25,356 nt of DNA from an uncultured Moraxella sp. (GTDB lineage: Bacteria; Pseudomonadota; Gammaproteobacteria; Pseudomonadales; Moraxellaceae): NCBI GenBank assembly GCA_937975585.1, contig CALJUC010000204.1, positions 1-25,356 of the forward strand, read 5' to 3'. Under the pieces are notes generated by a model. The model did no database searches, had not been told where the DNA came from, and saw nothing but the letters and a program-made list of their open reading frames with translations. Positions 23,030-25,356 of this stretch are shown one piece after another (position 1 is the first letter of the stretch; each line of letters opens with the position of its first letter). The position numbers were made by a program, and so were the translations under genes.

Positions 23030-24367
23030 TTAAGGTTGAGTCAAACCCACTGATTGAATCAGTGAGTAATCATGGTATTGGTGCGTCATTAAGTGGGCTT
23101 TCACTTGTGCAATAAAGTCCATAATTACGACTACAGTAATCAATACTGACGTACCGCCCAAATGGAACGGAATATTAAACATTGTCTGTAAAATCATTGG
23201 CATTAGACAAATAATTGTCATATAAATCGCGCCAATAAACGTCAAACGATTTAATACATGATCCAAGTAGCGTTGGGTCTGCTGACCTGGACGAATACCC
23301 GGAATATAAGCACCACTGCGTTTTAAATTCTCTGCCACTTCTTTTGGGCTAAACACTAATGCCGTATAGAAATAACAGAAGAAAATAATTAATGCGGCAA
23401 AAATCACCAAATATAGCGGTTGCCCCGGTGATAGTACCAATGCCATATTCTGCAAAAACGATTGGAACATATTAGGATTAGCCGATTGACCAACCCATTG
23501 CCCCAAGCTTGCCGGAAATAGCAATAGTGAGCTCGCAAAAATTGCCGGAATCACACCCGCCATATTAATTTTTAATGGTAAATGTGACTGTTGCTGGGCA
23601 TAAATTTTACGCCCTTGCTGCTGTTTTTGTGCATAGTTAACAGGGATGCGACGTTGGGCACGTTCAATAAACACAATACCCGCTACCACTACCAAGGCTA
23701 ATAAGGTAAAAATTAACAAGGTAATCATATTTAACTGACCTTGTTGTACCATATTAATAGATTGGGTAACCACTGCTGGGAATGTTGCAACAATACCGGC
23801 TAGAATCAGCATGGAAATACCATTGCCAATACCGCGCTCAGTAATTTGCTCACCTAACCACATCAAAAACATCGAACCAGCTACTAATGATGTAACAGCC
23901 GGAATATAAAACGCAAGACCCGTTGTTAGGGTCAAGTTTTGGCTAATCAAACCGGTACACATACCAACTGATTGCACCAACGCCAATACCAAGGTCAATT
24001 GACGCGTATATTTATTGATTTGGCGCTGACCTGCTTGGCCTTCTTTCTTTAACGCTTCTAATGAAGGGACCACTGCCGTCATCATTTGCACGATAATCGA
24101 GGCAGAAATGTAAGGCATGATACCGAGTGCCATCACTGACATTCGTTCTAATGCCCCACCTGAAAACATATTAAATAAGCCTAAAATCGTGTTTTCATTG
24201 GTTTTAAAAAAGTTAGCCAAGCTATCAGGGTTCATACCTGGAATTGGCACATGCGAACCAAATCGGTAAACGACTAAAGCACCCAACAAAAAAAGTAAAC
24301 GGTTAAATAACTCGTCATACTTTCTGATGAAAGCCAATGGATTCATATTTGTTGACTGCTTTGCCAT
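23030..24367 (-). CDS. secY: Preprotein translocase subunit SecY
   Basis: SecY forms the protein-conducting channel of the Sec translocon with SecE and SecG in the inner membrane. The 445-residue protein has the ten-helix layout. It begins with RLLFLLGALVVYRFGSHVPIPGMNP, contains MALGIMPYISASIIVQMMT and the plug/pore elements, ERGIGNGISMLI, RRIPVNYAQKQQGR-like cytosolic loop (RRIPVNYAQ), and the C-terminal signature SGAYIPGIRPGQQTQRYLD with the functionally important Arg of the C5 loop. Its GAGGAG ribosome binding site overlaps the rplO stop, giving close coupling. Confidence 0.98.
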   Translation of the reverse strand: MAKQSTNMNPLAFIRKYDELFNRLLFLLGALVVYRFGSHVPIPGMNPDSLANFFKTNENTILGLFNMFSGGALERMSVMALGIMPYISASIIVQMMTAVVPSLEALKKEGQAGQRQINKYTRQLTLVLALVQSVGMCTGLISQNLTLTTGLAFYIPAVTSLVAGSMFLMWLGEQITERGIGNGISMLILAGIVATFPAVVTQSINMVQQGQLNMITLLIFTLLALVVVAGIVFIERAQRRIPVNYAQKQQQGRKIYAQQQSHLPLKINMAGVIPAIFASSLLLFPASLGQWVGQSANPNMFQSFLQNMALVLSPGQPLYLVIFAALIIFFCYFYTALVFSPKEVAENLKRSGAYIPGIRPGQQTQRYLDHVLNRLTFIGAIYMTIICLMPMILQTMFNIPFHLGGTSVLITVVVIMDFIAQVKAHLMTHQYHDYSLIQSVGLTQP

Positions 24368-24373
24368 CTAGGA

Positions 24374-24814
24374 TTACTCCTCAACTGTACCGCCAGCCGC
24401 TTCGATAGCTGCTTTTGCGCCTTTAGTCACTTTAACACCTTTGAAAGTGTAAGCTTTAGCTACATCACCTGATAGAATGATGCGAGCGCGCTGCATATCA
24501 CGACGGATGATGTTAGCTGCTTTCAAAGTTTCAACGCTTACAACGTCGCCTTCAATTTTGTTAAGCTCTGATAAACGTACTTCAGCAGTAACCATCGCGA
24601 TTTGGCTAGTGAAACCGAATTTTGGTAAACGACGATATAACGCTGTTTGACCGCCTTCAAAGCCTGGACGAGTACCACCACTTTTACGTGAGTTTTGACC
24701 CTTGATACCACGACCACCAGTCTTACCAACGCCAGAGCCGATACCACGACCTAGACGACGATTTTCACGCTTAGCACCTTCAGCAGGTGCAAGTTCATTT
24801 AAACGCAGAGTCAT
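24374..24814 (-). CDS. rplO: 50S ribosomal protein L15
   Basis: L15 is a late-assembling 50S protein. The 146-residue protein begins MTLRLNELAPAEGAKRENRRLGRGIGSG, with the Gly/Arg-rich GKTGGRGIKGQNSRKSGG typical of L15, followed by PGFEGGQTALYRRLPKFGF. Standard length, 3 bp after rpmD and 6 bp before secY. Confidence 0.98.
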   Translation of the reverse strand: MTLRLNELAPAEGAKRENRRLGRGIGSGVGKTGGRGIKGQNSRKSGGTRPGFEGGQTALYRRLPKFGFTSQIAMVTAEVRLSELNKIEGDVVSVETLKAANIIRRDMQRARIILSGDVAKAYTFKGVKVTKGAKAAIEAAGGTVEE

Positions 24815-24817
24815 GGC

Positions 24818-24994
24818 TTATTCCTCTACACTAACCATATAGTAGACTTGGTTGATCATACCACGGTTAGAAGGCGTATCTTGCACTTCTACAGTATGAC
24901 CAATACGACGCAGACCTAAACCTTTAAGGCTAAGCTTGTGATTTTTCAAGCGGTGCGATGCAGATTTAGTCTGGGTAACTTTAATCGTTTTCAT
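24818..24994 (-). CDS. rpmD: 50S ribosomal protein L30
   Basis: This 58-residue protein starts MKTIKVTQTKSASHRLKNH. It contains the L30 pattern LKGLGLRRIGHTVEVQDTP and NRGMINQVYYMVSVEE at the end. It falls between rpsE (stop at 25001) and rplO with only a few bases on either side, as in other spc operons. Confidence 0.97.
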   Translation of the reverse strand: MKTIKVTQTKSASHRLKNHKLSLKGLGLRRIGHTVEVQDTPSNRGMINQVYYMVSVEE

Positions 24995-25000
24995 GATTGA

Positions 25001-25356
25001 TTACCCTTGAATTTGTTCTACTGAAAGACCACGTTTCGCAGCGACTTTCTCAGGAGAAGTCATATCACGCAAACCTTTGAAAGTTGCGTTTACTACGTTA
25101 GCAGCATTTGTAGAACCATAACATTTAGCAAGTACGTTATGTACACCTGCAGCTTCGAGAACAGCACGCATCGCGCCACCAGCAATTACGCCAGTACCTT
25201 CTGAAGCAGGTTGCATGTATACACGGCTTGCACCATGACGAGCATTCACAGGGTGTTGTAAAGTAGTCCCCGCAAGGTCTACAGTAATCATGTTACGACG
25301 TGCAGCTTCAAGTGCTTTAGAAATAGCAGCTGGAACTTCACGTGCTTTACCACGAC
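25001..25356 (-). CDS. rpsE: 30S ribosomal protein S5, 5' end cut by the window
   Basis: The frame is open from the TAA at 25001-25003 to the right window edge, giving 117 residues of the C-terminal part. The visible N-terminal end reads RGKAREVPAAISKALEAARRNM, continuing into ITVDLAGTTLQHPVNARHGASRVYMQPASEGTGVIAGGAMRAVLE and the KGLRDMTSPEKVAAKRGLSVE tail. S5 helps decoding fidelity and translocation on the 30S subunit. The in-frame ATG at 25291 is internal (Met of RRNMIT), not the start. About 50 N-terminal residues are missing from this window. Confidence 0.97.
   Translation of the reverse strand, partial: RGKAREVPAAISKALEAARRNMITVDLAGTTLQHPVNARHGASRVYMQPASEGTGVIAGGAMRAVLEAAGVHNVLAKCYGSTNAANVVNATFKGLRDMTSPEKVAAKRGLSVEQIQG

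Noticed and set aside
1..25356. CRISPR array, insertion sequences, prophage or tRNA-linked island
   Set aside because: No regularly spaced repeats, transposase, integrase or phage genes, and no tRNA gene were seen on either strand.

Overview
The window looks like chromosomal DNA of a Moraxellaceae gammaproteobacterium, with Moraxella (M. osloensis-like) or a close relative as the best guess. This rests on moderate GC content, the protein sequences of RpoA, MurA, HisG and the ribosomal proteins, the ibaG-murA-hisG order, and the rpsE-rpmD-rplO-secY-rpmJ-rpsM-rpsK-rpsD-rpoA-rplQ order. The species call is inference. No tRNA, rRNA, insertion sequence, prophage or CRISPR array is visible.

Layout. 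Positions 1-270 are a non-coding left edge with a terminator-like hairpin. Positions 271-2648 hold two overlapping family 4 glycosyltransferase genes, the first of which has lost several signature residues. Positions 2670-5048 (minus strand) carry a multi-pass membrane C13 (caspase-fold) peptidase and bioD. Positions 5305-6246 (plus) hold a ketopantoate-reductase-like gene, facing a glutathione S-transferase gene at 6368-7018 (minus) across a shared hairpin. Positions 7229-9798 (plus) form a tryptophan module of trpR, trpE and trpG. The trpR and trpE promoters share the same CTAG-containing element at the same distance from the -10 box, which suggests one TrpR operator used for both autoregulation and control of trpEG.

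Positions 9871-13943 are minus-strand: an unrecognised secreted protein, a gamma-glutamylcyclotransferase-like protein, hisG, murA, ibaG and yraN. ibaG, murA and hisG are almost contiguous. A secreted SnoaL/CaMKII-AD-like protein (14017-14532, minus) and rsmI (14797-15645, plus) are divergent. Then come a frameshifted TSUP (TauE/SafE) transporter gene, coaBC, radC, a DUF4126 membrane protein and a second, intact TSUP transporter.

Positions 19914-25356 (minus) are the end of the spc operon and the complete alpha operon, closed by a strong hairpin terminator at 19838-19870. rpsE is cut by the right window edge.

Most of the window is housekeeping. I found no convincing new multi-gene system. 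The observations most worth checking are the paired trp promoter/operator modules with an atypical TrpE/TrpG, the intact/degenerate glycosyltransferase pair, the perfect 13-bp hairpin between rpmJ and rpsM, the homopolymer frameshift in the TSUP gene, and the membrane-anchored caspase-fold peptidase.
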